A stretch of 64,000 nucleotides of DNA from an uncultured Enterorhabdus sp. (GTDB lineage: Bacteria > Actinomycetota > Coriobacteriia > Coriobacteriales > Eggerthellaceae). Below the pieces are notes generated by a model. The model was not told where the DNA came from. It saw only the letters and a program-made list of their open reading frames with translations, and did not search any database. The position numbers and the translations under genes are program-made. How positions within the stretch are numbered: position 1 is the first letter of the stretch; each line of letters begins with the position of its first letter. The stretch lies in NCBI GenBank assembly GCA_947649205.1, contig CANSQM010000004.1, positions 1-64,000 on the forward strand. Reading direction: 5' to 3'. Positions 24,509 to 32,214 of the stretch are shown in pieces.

Positions 24509-25362
24509 TCAAGGGTGCGCGCAGGGTGAAGGACCTGATCCGCAACAAGGCCGAGGGAGACAGCAGCAGGTCCCAGTCGCTCTTGCGCCACTACGCCATG
24601 GAACGGTTCCTGGAGAGGCTCGCGAACTCCCCATACCGGGACAACTTCGTGCTCAAAGGCGGCATGCTGATGTCCTCGCTCGTGGGCGTGGATCAGCGCA
24701 GCACGATGGACATCGACGCGACCGTCAAGGGATTGGCGCTCTATACGGGCAACGCCCTCAAGGTCGTGGGGGAGATCGCCTCCATCGAGCTCGACGACGG
24801 AATGGAGTTCCAGGTCGGCGACGCGGGAGAGATCATGGAGGACTCCGAGTACGGCGGCGTACGGATAGCGCTCACGGCACGCATGGAGAAGACACGCATC
24901 CCCATGAAGATCGACATCTCGACGGGGGACGCGATCACCCCGGCCGAGGTCATGCACAGGTACCGCCTCATGTTCGAGGACCGCGACATCGGCATATGGG
25001 CGTACCCGGTGGAGACCGTGCTCGCGGAGAAGATCGAGACCGCCCTCACGAGGGGGACCCTCAACACGAGGATGAGGGACTTCTACGACGTCGTCATGCT
25101 CCGCGAACTGGACGAGGGCCTGGAGCCGTCGAGCCTGCGGGCGGCGCTTGAGGCCACCATCGAGAAAAGGGGCAGCGGCATCAGTGCGTCCAACTACACT
25201 CAGACGTTGGCCGAGATAGAGGGCAGCGCGACCATGGCGGAGAGATGGCGGTCCTACGGCCTATCGAACTCCTATGCCTCCTCGATCGCGTGGACGGACG
25301 CCGTCGGGTCGATTCGCCTCCTGTGCGATGCGTGCTGGCAGGGTGCGCGAGATCCCGATTAG
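24505..25362 (+). CDS. abiEii: AbiEii-family nucleotidyltransferase toxin
   Basis: Starts at the GTG overlapping the antitoxin stop (GTGA), giving 285 residues. It has the DUF1814 nucleotidyltransferase signature: KGG (51-53) and MDID (Asp69, Asp71). A conserved AEKIETAL motif and a DFYDVVML segment follow. AbiEii-type enzymes block growth by adding nucleotides to target RNA such as tRNA. Both parts of this locus look intact. Confidence 0.9.
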   Translation: MIKGARRVKDLIRNKAEGDSSRSQSLLRHYAMERFLERLANSPYRDNFVLKGGMLMSSLVGVDQRSTMDIDATVKGLALYTGNALKVVGEIASIELDDGMEFQVGDAGEIMEDSEYGGVRIALTARMEKTRIPMKIDISTGDAITPAEVMHRYRLMFEDRDIGIWAYPVETVLAEKIETALTRGTLNTRMRDFYDVVMLRELDEGLEPSSLRAALEATIEKRGSGISASNYTQTLAEIEGSATMAERWRSYGLSNSYASSIAWTDAVGSIRLLCDACWQGARDPD

Positions 25363-25439
25363 CCGTTCTTCGGTTAGACAAACGAGCAGAAACCTCTCGC
25401 ACGAGCCGCGAAGGACAATGCTTTCGTGTCGACAACCCT

Positions 25440-25681
25440 TGAACTCATCGTGAACTCACTTTGAACTCATGGTTTCACGTTTGCGCAGGTAGAGGATTTA
25501 CACCCATACCCTGGTTTTACTCCTGCGTTATTCCTGGGTGTAAAAATGCGTCATATACAATAGATAGCTGAACTCAACTATAATGTGTGCAGAGAGTTTC
25601 TGCTGGTCAGGCAGTGAGTTTTCTGGTTTTCTGATTTACTCCCTCATGCTAGGACCAGAGATTGCGAAATGAGTGAGTTCA
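25440..25681. repeat. TGAACTCA repeat set with a consensus -10 box
   Basis: TGAACTCA occurs at 25440, 25451 and 25462 with exact 11-bp spacing, again at 25569, and inverted (TGAGTTCA) at 25674. A perfect TATAAT (25579-25584) lies two bases after the fourth copy, without a good -35 box, as in activator-dependent promoters. No gene is seen between 25363 and 26024. Confidence 0.55.
25497..25544. repeat. Inverted repeat TTTACACCCA/TGGGTGTAAA
   Basis: Perfect 10-bp arms at 25497-25506 and 25535-25544 enclose 28 bases that contain a smaller CCCTGG/CCTGGG pair. It lies between the two groups of TGAACTCA repeats and could be an operator, a recombination site or an RNA stem. Confidence 0.45.
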
Positions 25682-25708
25682 AAACGGTACTGGGAATGCT
25701 CGGCACTG

Positions 25709-25738
25709 TTGGGACGTCCTGTAACGAGGTGATATGAT
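25709..25738 (+). promoter_or_regulatory. Promoter of the candidate structured RNA
   Basis: TTGGGA (25709-25714) and TATGAT (25733-25738) are 18 bases apart. Transcription would begin near 25745 and run into the terminator at 25849-25896. Confidence 0.55.
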
Positions 25739-25744
25739 ACGGCA

Positions 25745-25896
25745 CTGATCGTACAACTATCCGCCCCGGCTACCATCGAATGGGAGTAGGTAGCTTCGGA
25801 AAGCTGCATTACTTTCTAACAAAGGATGCCATAGAATATATGCTTGTTAGCCCCGGTTCGACTGCTGATTCAAGTCACCGGGGCTCTTTGTTTTTC
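25745..25896 (+). ncRNA. Candidate structured RNA or attenuator with terminator
   Basis: The 3' end is a terminator: AGCCCCGG (25849-25856), CCGGGGCT (25878-25885), then CTTTGTTTTT. A second GCCCCGG at 25763-25769 could pair with the same 3' arm and close the whole RNA instead. Inside are GCTACC/GGTAGC (25769-25774, 25789-25794) and the overlapping AGCTT/AAGCT (25792-25805). Mutually exclusive pairings suggest a switch. The RHH-Fic operon starts about 130 bp downstream. I do not recognise a known riboswitch class. Confidence 0.5.
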
Positions 25897-26024
25897 CTGG
25901 CGTGCGCGGAGAAAGCGAGCGAGTCATGCACCATAGCAGATGACATCACCCCTTGACAAAAGTCATAAAGGGAAGAAAAATGGAATGGTAGATTTCTAGA
26001 AATCTTCCTTTGAAAGGGATTATC

Positions 26025-26351
26025 GTGCCTAAAGCCATCAAGCCAGCATCGTTCGAGGACTTCCTTGGAGCAGCCGCTCGCCTCTCGGAACAGAAGGTTC
26101 TCCATGCCGGTAGCTCCAGCAGGGAAGAGCCAGCATCCGCAGTCAAACCCTCTTCTGCGCCCAGCGCGAAATATCCCAAAGCACCCTCTCGCAAGGTAAA
26201 AGTAGGACTGACCATAGACGAGGATCTTATTGATGCCGTAGATGACTACATCTACCACGCGCGGAAGCAAGGGCGGAGACTTAAAAAGAACGATGTATAC
26301 GAAGCCGCTCTGCGCCAATTCCTTGAGGCAGAAGGGATCAATGTCCAATGA
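26025..26351 (+). CDS. Ribbon-helix-helix-like antitoxin partner of Fic
   Basis: The GTG at 26025 follows AAAGGG by six bases, giving 108 residues. The first half is a Pro/Ser/Ala-rich linker. The C-terminal half has a ribbon-helix-helix-like pattern (KVKVGLTIDEDLIDAVDDYIYHAR, KNDVYEAALRQFLEAEG). Its stop overlaps the Fic gene start (ATGA). It is probably the DNA-binding antitoxin or regulator of the pair. Confidence 0.65.
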   Translation: MPKAIKPASFEDFLGAAARLSEQKVLHAGSSSREEPASAVKPSSAPSAKYPKAPSRKVKVGLTIDEDLIDAVDDYIYHARKQGRRLKKNDVYEAALRQFLEAEGINVQ

Positions 26352-27016
26352 CCGCGAACGGAAAGCTCTCTCTCGAAGACAACATCTTCCTTGCCAAGCG
26401 AAACTTGGTGGACAGCATTTGGAAGGAGGCACGCCTTGAGGGCATCGCCGTCACGTATCCCCAAACCGCCGATGTGCTAGAAGGCCGCGTGGTGGCTGAC
26501 CTAAGCCTTGAGCAGAACCTTGCGCTCAACAACCTGAAGCAAGCATGGCGTTACGTCCTCGATGAGCCCCACTCCATAGGCTTCGATACGCTTCTGCACC
26601 TCAACCTGCTTATCGGCCAAGGCGGAGTGGTTCGCTATGCGGGCGAACTGCGCGACGGACTCGTGCGCATTGGAGGCACCGATTTCGTGCCAGCCGTTCC
26701 CGACGAGAATCAAGCCCGCAGCGAGTTTGCGCAAATTCTTTCCGTGGAAGAGCCCGTCATGTGCGCTTTGCTAGCATTCGCGTGGACGTGTCGCTCGCAG
26801 CTGTTCCGCGACGGCAACAAACGAACAGCGCAGCTTGTCACCAACGACATCCTCGTCCATTCGGGCGAGGGCATTCTAGCCGTGCCCATTGACGCCCAAA
26901 ACGAGTTCTTCGGACTGCTGGTGGCGTTCTACGAGAGCAACGTCCCCGATGAGCTCATTTCATTCCTGAGCGAGAAGTGCATCGAAAAGCCCGCGATTGG
27001 GAAGGCCGACGCTTAA
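26348..27016 (+). CDS. Fic/Doc-family protein with altered active site
   Basis: A 222-residue Fic fold. The core motif reads QLFRDGNKRT (151-160) where active Fic enzymes have HPFxxGNGR, so the catalytic histidine is replaced by Gln151; Asp155, Gly156, Asn157 and Arg159 remain. An N-terminal helix with RLEGIAVT (about 29-36) resembles the region that carries the inhibitory glutamate in self-restrained Fic proteins. It may lack AMP transfer or use another chemistry. Coupled to the upstream RHH gene. Confidence 0.8.
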   Translation: MTANGKLSLEDNIFLAKRNLVDSIWKEARLEGIAVTYPQTADVLEGRVVADLSLEQNLALNNLKQAWRYVLDEPHSIGFDTLLHLNLLIGQGGVVRYAGELRDGLVRIGGTDFVPAVPDENQARSEFAQILSVEEPVMCALLAFAWTCRSQLFRDGNKRTAQLVTNDILVHSGEGILAVPIDAQNEFFGLLVAFYESNVPDELISFLSEKCIEKPAIGKADA

Positions 27017-27035
27017 CGGCCGTAGTCTCTTGCAT

Positions 27036-27060
27036 GGGGAAGAGGTATACCCTCTTCCCC
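27036..27060. terminator. Perfect hairpin after the Fic gene
   Basis: GGGGAAGAGG-TATAC-CCTCTTCCCC has perfect 10-bp arms 20 bases after the Fic stop. It lacks a T tract, so it is a terminator or mRNA-end stabiliser of uncertain strength. The rest of 27061-27245 shows nothing. Confidence 0.55.
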
Positions 27061-27245
27061 ACAATGCCTGGGTCAAATCGAGTTCTACCCAAGCACAAAC
27101 CTATCGCATCGTCCACGAAGCCCCGATATCTGCCGCGTCCGCTACGATCTGGCCCCAAAGCCGGCAGGAACGGTCGAGCGAGAACGGGAAATGAGAACTC
27201 GGGATCGCAAGAAGGGTCTGATCTTGTGTTATTACCATTTGCCCT

Positions 27246-27689
27246 TTAAAGATAAGTCTTTAGAAAGATCGTGACCAATTCGCATATTCGACCAATGCGG
27301 AAAAGCACTCTAAACAGACAAATTAGCATTCGTGCAAATTGTCGAAATAGCTTTCGGAAGCTCGGCGGCTTTCTTTGAGATTCGAGGGGGCAATTTCTCA
27401 ACCACTCGATCAGCTCATCGCGCAGAACGAAAGACCCGCCGCCCCCATCGGGGAACCTGCGAATGGGCAGAGGGTTGCCTCTTATGGTCGAGAGGTAGAG
27501 AACTCGATTCCTGCTCATCCCCAGCAACTTCGACACCTCAGTGATACTGTAGACATCTTGAGAAACCATAAATTCCCGGATGGACTTCATGGAGAAGAAA
27601 GCTTGTTCCTTGCTAGACTTTACATCGGCCGACAAAGCATCGTTTACGAGATCGTTGATGGCGCCCTTCGGCACTTTCAATTGGGCCAT
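27246..27689 (-). CDS. Excisionase-like HTH protein with basic-hydrophobic tail
   Basis: 147 residues. The middle has a helix-turn-helix (YSITEVSKLLGMSRNRVLYLST) with a wing (LPIRRFPDGGGGSFVLRDEL), much like the element's HTH protein at 18634. The C-terminal 35 residues are unusual: alternating basic and hydrophobic (FARMLICLFRVLFRIG), perhaps an amphipathic membrane-binding helix. AAAGG lies 8 bases before the ATG. It stands alone between Fic and the ABC-3C genes. Confidence 0.65.
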   Translation of the reverse strand: MAQLKVPKGAINDLVNDALSADVKSSKEQAFFSMKSIREFMVSQDVYSITEVSKLLGMSRNRVLYLSTIRGNPLPIRRFPDGGGGSFVLRDELIEWLRNCPLESQRKPPSFRKLFRQFARMLICLFRVLFRIGRICELVTIFLKTYL

Positions 27690-27738
27690 GGCTTATGCCT
27701 TTCCCGGCTAAATCCAAGGCAGCACGCAGTCCCCGGAA

Positions 27739-27763
27739 CCCAGCCGTTTTTTTAAAGGCTGGG
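27739..27763. terminator. Hairpin with T7 loop in a gene-free stretch
   Basis: CCAGCC and GGCTGGG enclose GTTTTTTTAAA, and outer GCACGC/GCGTGC can extend the stem. It lies upstream of the minus-strand HTH gene. The rest of 27764-28011 is AT-rich, probably containing the promoter of the 28012 operon, but no clear boxes are visible. Confidence 0.4.
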
Positions 27764-28011
27764 CTGACGGGCGTGCTTCCATCAGCTCATATGCCAAAAT
27801 AGGTTTAAGTCATAACTGCCTCCTTGGGTATTTGCCGATTGCTTCAAGCAGGTATCTATTCGGAGCAATCGGCTTGTATAATTGAAGGTTGAAAGTTCGG
27901 GAACTTTTTCAGCCCCACGAACACTTCAAACGACGAGATGCATTCTTTCTTATTTGCTTTTCACGTCGGGGAAAGTCAGGGAAACATCAGGGAAGTTCGA
28001 AGAAGGTAGTT

Positions 28012-29208
28012 GTGAAAAAATCCATTTCATTCAGCCAGTTTGCAGAAGCTGTGCGCTGCCTTTTCCCAGGGGCCCTAACTAATGGCGAATACGTTAGAGA
28101 GCTCTTTCTTCAAATAGTAGATTTCGGAGAAGACGAACAAGGCAATCCTGTTTTTTCGAGAAGCCTAGATACATTGAAGAGGTATTTGTCTGGAAATTCT
28201 CTGAGAAAGTTTGCAGGTAGGTTAGTGGGCAATCTCGACAAGTTCAAGTTCACCAGCTATGTTGAAGCGCGACCTCCAGATGAGCAGGAAACCGCGAGAG
28301 AGAAGCTCGCTGAATTCCTCTCATCAAGCCAATTCGCCAAATTCCCTGATGCTGTAGCGGAATTGTTCGAAGAAATAATTAGAGCAGAGGCTGACGGCAA
28401 AGAGTATACAATCGCCGAGTCAGTGCAATATGCTCTGCCGTTGTCAATGGATTATATGCCAACTCCCGAAAATGATTTTTTGAGGGAAGAATGTGCGGGT
28501 AAATGCTTGATTTGCGGCAAGAGACTGCAGAACTACTCTGCCGTGGAAATTATTCCAAAGGCATCTAATGTGCAAGTTCGAAACGAAATACGCGAGGCCC
28601 TGAAGGCCCGTGGCGTCACTGATTTACCAGATTTGAATGGATCGTTTGATACCAGCAGCACCGAGAATCATGCTCTGCTTGATCCAAATTGCAAGGCTGA
28701 TTACGAGACGCTATTTAATCCAGAGAAAGCAGCCAAGCTACTCATCGCCAAACGCAAAGCAAGTCAGCGGATAGCGTTGATGGAGAAGATCGACTCCTTG
28801 GAGATAGACGAGTATCTTGAAGAGCTTTTGGACTCCATGGACAGCCTTATTGACCTTGAGAAAATGGAATCGTTGCAATACGCCCCTCACGACATCAAGG
28901 AAAAAATTGAACCCGAGTATGTCACGATAAGGAATGATGTTAGCAGTAAGGTCTCTATGTATTACGGGTTTATTGAAGAACAACTACACCAGCGAGACGG
29001 AATCAACGGGTTCGATTTCGATGACCTTGCCATGAGCGTAAGGCATTGCTACAAGAATCTTTCTAAGCAGGGTTTAAGCCAAGATCATATTTATAGTCAA
29101 ATGGCGTTATGGGTGCAACGAATGACCAGATGCGAGAATTTGGTCGCATGTCAGATTCTTGTCGCGTTCTTTGTGCAGGAATGTGAGGTGTTCGATGAAA
29201 TTGCCTAG
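28012..29208 (+). CDS. ABC-3C system effector with degenerate HNH-like domain
   Basis: The GTG at 28012 follows AGAAGG by five bases, giving 398 residues. After a helical N-terminal region, residues 165-240 look HNH-like: CLICGK (Cys165, Cys168), VEIIPK, ENHALLDPNC (Asn219, Cys227). Where HNH nucleases have D-H, this has V-E (Glu179), so catalysis may be altered. The helical C-terminal half fits an ABC-3C C-terminal domain. It overlaps the middle-component gene and precedes a DUF2326 ATPase, the three-gene layout of ABC-3C conflict systems. Codon use is more AT-rich than the neighbours. Confidence 0.7.
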   Translation: MKKSISFSQFAEAVRCLFPGALTNGEYVRELFLQIVDFGEDEQGNPVFSRSLDTLKRYLSGNSLRKFAGRLVGNLDKFKFTSYVEARPPDEQETAREKLAEFLSSSQFAKFPDAVAELFEEIIRAEADGKEYTIAESVQYALPLSMDYMPTPENDFLREECAGKCLICGKRLQNYSAVEIIPKASNVQVRNEIREALKARGVTDLPDLNGSFDTSSTENHALLDPNCKADYETLFNPEKAAKLLIAKRKASQRIALMEKIDSLEIDEYLEELLDSMDSLIDLEKMESLQYAPHDIKEKIEPEYVTIRNDVSSKVSMYYGFIEEQLHQRDGINGFDFDDLAMSVRHCYKNLSKQGLSQDHIYSQMALWVQRMTRCENLVACQILVAFFVQECEVFDEIA

Positions 29209-29419
29209 CAAGGTCACACCTTACAAGAAGAGCACACTGGCAACCTTCCCAATCATCTTGAAAACGTTAAGCACGGTTGATTTGAGCCCAGATCTTCTAT
29301 ACTCGAAAGTCAAGGAGGACTTCTCTGGCATCTCGCAGTTCGTCGATGCCCTCGACTGCCTGTTCGCTTTGGGCAAAATCGAATTGCTTCCAGAAGGGGT
29401 GATTCATTATGTTGAGTGA
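29195..29419 (+). CDS. ABC-3C middle component
   Basis: A 74-residue protein whose ATG lies 14 bp inside the upstream gene and whose stop overlaps the ATPase start by 11 bp, so all three are translated together. It looks like a small winged-helix domain (LATFPIILKTLSTVDLSPDLLY, FVDALDCLFALGKIEL), typical of middle components thought to link ATPase and effector. The subtype (possibly MC6) is from memory. Confidence 0.7.
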   Translation: MKLPSKVTPYKKSTLATFPIILKTLSTVDLSPDLLYSKVKEDFSGISQFVDALDCLFALGKIELLPEGVIHYVE

Positions 29420-31070
29420 AATATATTCCGAAGCATTCAAGGAAAAAGGAGAGACACGCGACAAAGTCGAGTTTCACGCAGGTTTAAATCTTGTTGTCGG
29501 AGGCAATCGTGCGACCAATTCCATTGGCAAGACTACCTTTCTCTTGGCTATAGACTTCGCATTAGGTGGCAGCACGTATATCAACGCCGCTGGAGATATG
29601 ATAAAAAACGTAGGTCACCATACGGTTTGCTTCGCACATTCTTTTGGCAATGTGGCGCACCATTTCTCTCGCTCAACTGACACGCCGAACATTGTTTCAA
29701 AGTGCGATAGCAAATACCGAGAAACAAGTTCTATTTCCCTTGAAGAGTACACTGCATGGCTTACCTCTTATTATGGGTTGAGCGGATTAGGTGGAACGTT
29801 TAGAAGCCTCCAGTCACCATTTTTCAGAGTGTACGGAATGAATCACGACAACGTGGATCGGCCCCTCATCAGTCATAACTCCGATAAGGTCTCTAAAGAT
29901 TTGCAGCGGCTGTTGAAGCTTTTCGGAAGATACGAAGGCATTGCATCCTTGGATGGACAGGTTGATGAAATAGAAGATAAGAGAAAGGCATATCGTGAGG
30001 CTGCTGCATACAAGCTTATAAAGCCCACGGGAAACGCAAACGACTATAGACGCAATGTAGAGAAGCTTAAAATGCTTCATTCCCAAATGGAGGACATCCT
30101 TTCGAGCTCAGACAACGGCACTACTGACTTCGATACAGCTAAGGAAGAAAGGGCAGCACAACTCCGAAATGCTCTAAAGAACCTTCGACGCCAGCGAATG
30201 AGGATAGACAGTGCTATCAGAGAAATAGGGGAGGATCTCGAGTTCATTGACTTCAAAGCGACAAACGACTTCGAGAATTTGAAGTCCTTTTTTCCTTCGG
30301 TTGATCTTGCTCGATTCGAAGAAATAGAGGCTTTTCATAGGGGAATTACCAGGATTCTCGAGAAGAACCATTCCGATGAGTTAAAGAATCTGAGAGCTGA
30401 GCGCGAAGAGCTTGAAGGGCAGATTGCTCAAGTGGAGAATAGCCTGTCCGATCTGGGAGCGACAACTAACCTATCTGCCATGGTAATCGAACGTTACGCA
30501 GATTTGAAAACCGTTTATGACGAACTCTCCGCCGCAAACTCCCTTTATGACAAGAATCGCGAGAGCTCGAAACAACTCAAAGCGCGAAAAGTCGAACGTG
30601 AGGAAGCATGGCGCGCGGAACTAGACATCATCCAACCTTTGTTAAACGACGAGATGGATGATCTCAACGAGAAAGCGACTGACCCATACAAGACTGCACC
30701 TCGTATTGACCTAGCCAGCTCCAAGGAGTATCGATTCAGCGTCCCCAACGATGGCGGAACGGGATCGAGATACAGAGGTCTGTTCATTTTCGATATCGCG
30801 ATGCTTCGTCTATCATCACTCCAGTTTGCTATTCATGATTCGCTGGGCTTAAAGCAGATAGAAGATGATCATGTGCTAGGCATCCTTCAACTTTACGGAA
30901 GTCTTAATAAGCAAGTCTTTGCAGCTATAGACAAAGTAGATTCTTTGACTGCCGAGAGCAGCATACCGGAGATTGTTCAAAAGAATATGGTGTTGGAACT
31001 TTCTGAGGGACAAGAATTATTCGGTTGGTCATGGAATAGGAAAACCGAACTGGACGAGAGCGAAGAGTAG
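29409..31070 (+). CDS. DUF2326-type ABC ATPase of an ABC-3C system
   Basis: 553 residues. The N-terminus holds an ABC/SMC-like Walker A (GGNRATNSIGKTT, with Gly40-Lys41-Thr42). Long coiled-coil arms follow from about residue 180 to 430 (EIEDKRKAYREAA, AEREELEGQIAQVENSL). The C-terminal part has the Walker B-like FIFDIAMLRL region and a DUF2326-like end (HDSLGLKQIEDDHVLGIL). SMC-like ATPases of this kind sense DNA or RNP structures and gate the effector. The motif layout and small partner gene support the ABC-3C call. Confidence 0.85.
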   Translation: MLSEIYSEAFKEKGETRDKVEFHAGLNLVVGGNRATNSIGKTTFLLAIDFALGGSTYINAAGDMIKNVGHHTVCFAHSFGNVAHHFSRSTDTPNIVSKCDSKYRETSSISLEEYTAWLTSYYGLSGLGGTFRSLQSPFFRVYGMNHDNVDRPLISHNSDKVSKDLQRLLKLFGRYEGIASLDGQVDEIEDKRKAYREAAAYKLIKPTGNANDYRRNVEKLKMLHSQMEDILSSSDNGTTDFDTAKEERAAQLRNALKNLRRQRMRIDSAIREIGEDLEFIDFKATNDFENLKSFFPSVDLARFEEIEAFHRGITRILEKNHSDELKNLRAEREELEGQIAQVENSLSDLGATTNLSAMVIERYADLKTVYDELSAANSLYDKNRESSKQLKARKVEREEAWRAELDIIQPLLNDEMDDLNEKATDPYKTAPRIDLASSKEYRFSVPNDGGTGSRYRGLFIFDIAMLRLSSLQFAIHDSLGLKQIEDDHVLGILQLYGSLNKQVFAAIDKVDSLTAESSIPEIVQKNMVLELSEGQELFGWSWNRKTELDESEE

Positions 31071-31351
31071 AGACGCTCGCAAGACCACCGTGACAAATTG
31101 TTATAGCAATGCAAGGGGCACTATGGTTCGACGCCCTTGTCGAAATAAGGTCAATCTACGAGAATGCCCATCCGGAGGCACAACAGTAGTAAACGATCAG
31201 CAAATCGAGCGTCTGGGAAGTGTAGGTTTCGCGGCGGACTTGACTGGGCAATAGCCTCAAAGTCGTGAAATAGATTGCAACTTGGTACAATCGCCAAAAC
31301 ATCACTAGTGCAAGACCGGCATCTTCGCATGCCGAACGAAAGGTGTGCAAC

Positions 31352-31915
31352 GTGGCTGTTGAGGAGCTAACATTTGAGTGCCGGTCAGATTTCAGGAGCT
31401 GGCTCACGGCTCATTGCGCGTCCGATGAGGGCGCGTGGCTCATCTTTGGCAAACCTGGTGGCCCGAAAACGCTCGCGGCATCTGAAGCGCTTGAGGAAGC
31501 ACTCTGCTTCGGCTGGATCGACGGCCAGATGCAGAAGATAGATGCCGCCGCCTATCGCAAGTACTTCTGCCGGCGACGCGCCAACAGCAAGTGGTCGGAG
31601 AAAAACAAGAAGCTCGCTGCGGAACTCGAGGAACGCGGTCTCATGACGGAACACGGACGCGCGAGAATCGAAGAGGCAAAGGCCAACGGCCAGTGGGATG
31701 CCCCCAAATCGCCCGCCATCACCGATGAGGACATCGAGCGCATTGCGGAGATGCTCGTGCCCTACGAGACGGCGCACGCGAACTTCCTCAGAATGTCCCC
31801 TTCGGTGCGGAAGACCTACACCCGAGCCTACTTGGACGCGAAAACCGACGCCGGGCGAGGGAAACGACTCGCCTGGATGGTCGACCGGCTCAACAAGAAT
31901 CTCAAACCGATGTAG
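31352..31915 (+). CDS. YdeI/OmpD-associated-family protein
   Basis: The GTG at 31352 follows AAAGGTG. The 187-residue product has family hallmarks: SDFRSWLTAH, EALEEALCFGWIDGQ, YFCRRRANSKWSEKNKK and a C-terminal FLRMSPSVRKTY ending in RLAWMVDRLNKNLKPM. Related proteins are small and widespread, with possible roles in bacteriocin resistance or stress that are not firmly known. It stands alone; nothing recognisable lies in 31071-31351. Confidence 0.85.
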   Translation: MAVEELTFECRSDFRSWLTAHCASDEGAWLIFGKPGGPKTLAASEALEEALCFGWIDGQMQKIDAAAYRKYFCRRRANSKWSEKNKKLAAELEERGLMTEHGRARIEEAKANGQWDAPKSPAITDEDIERIAEMLVPYETAHANFLRMSPSVRKTYTRAYLDAKTDAGRGKRLAWMVDRLNKNLKPM

Positions 31916-32039
31916 ATCGCGTATTGCCGGGAGAGACAGATCAACCTCGCTCAAATTCGCGAGATGCGCGGAGGCGAGATGGTACGATGGGAAACCGCAC
32001 GGCCAGGCAATGAGCTTTGCCCAACCGAAGGGAGACAAG

Positions 32040-32066
32040 ATGGCCTCATCTAAGGAATACGTCAGT
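32040..32066 (+). pseudogene. 5' stub of a TfoX-like gene cut by the IS21 element
   Basis: GGGAGACAAG precedes an ATG that encodes MASSKEYV and is then interrupted by the IS end at 32067. MASSKEY is a common opening of TfoX N-terminal domain proteins. The remainder of the gene is not seen on the other side of the IS, so the insertion was accompanied by loss of the 3' part. Confidence 0.5.
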
Positions 32067-32214
32067 TGTTTCCGTTATTTTGATACTTGCAGCATCGGCA
32101 TCATGAAGTTTCAGCTATGACAGTGAAAGTTTTCAGATAAGGCAAAGGCATGCCGACCAGCTAGGCCATCCTTGTCAGCGTAGCTACCAACTACCCGGCA
32201 AGGAGGCGGAAAGG

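Noticed and set aside
25745-25896. A tRNA gene, suggested by GGTTCGA near 25855
   Set aside because: No cloverleaf can be formed; the GC-rich arms make a terminator hairpin instead.
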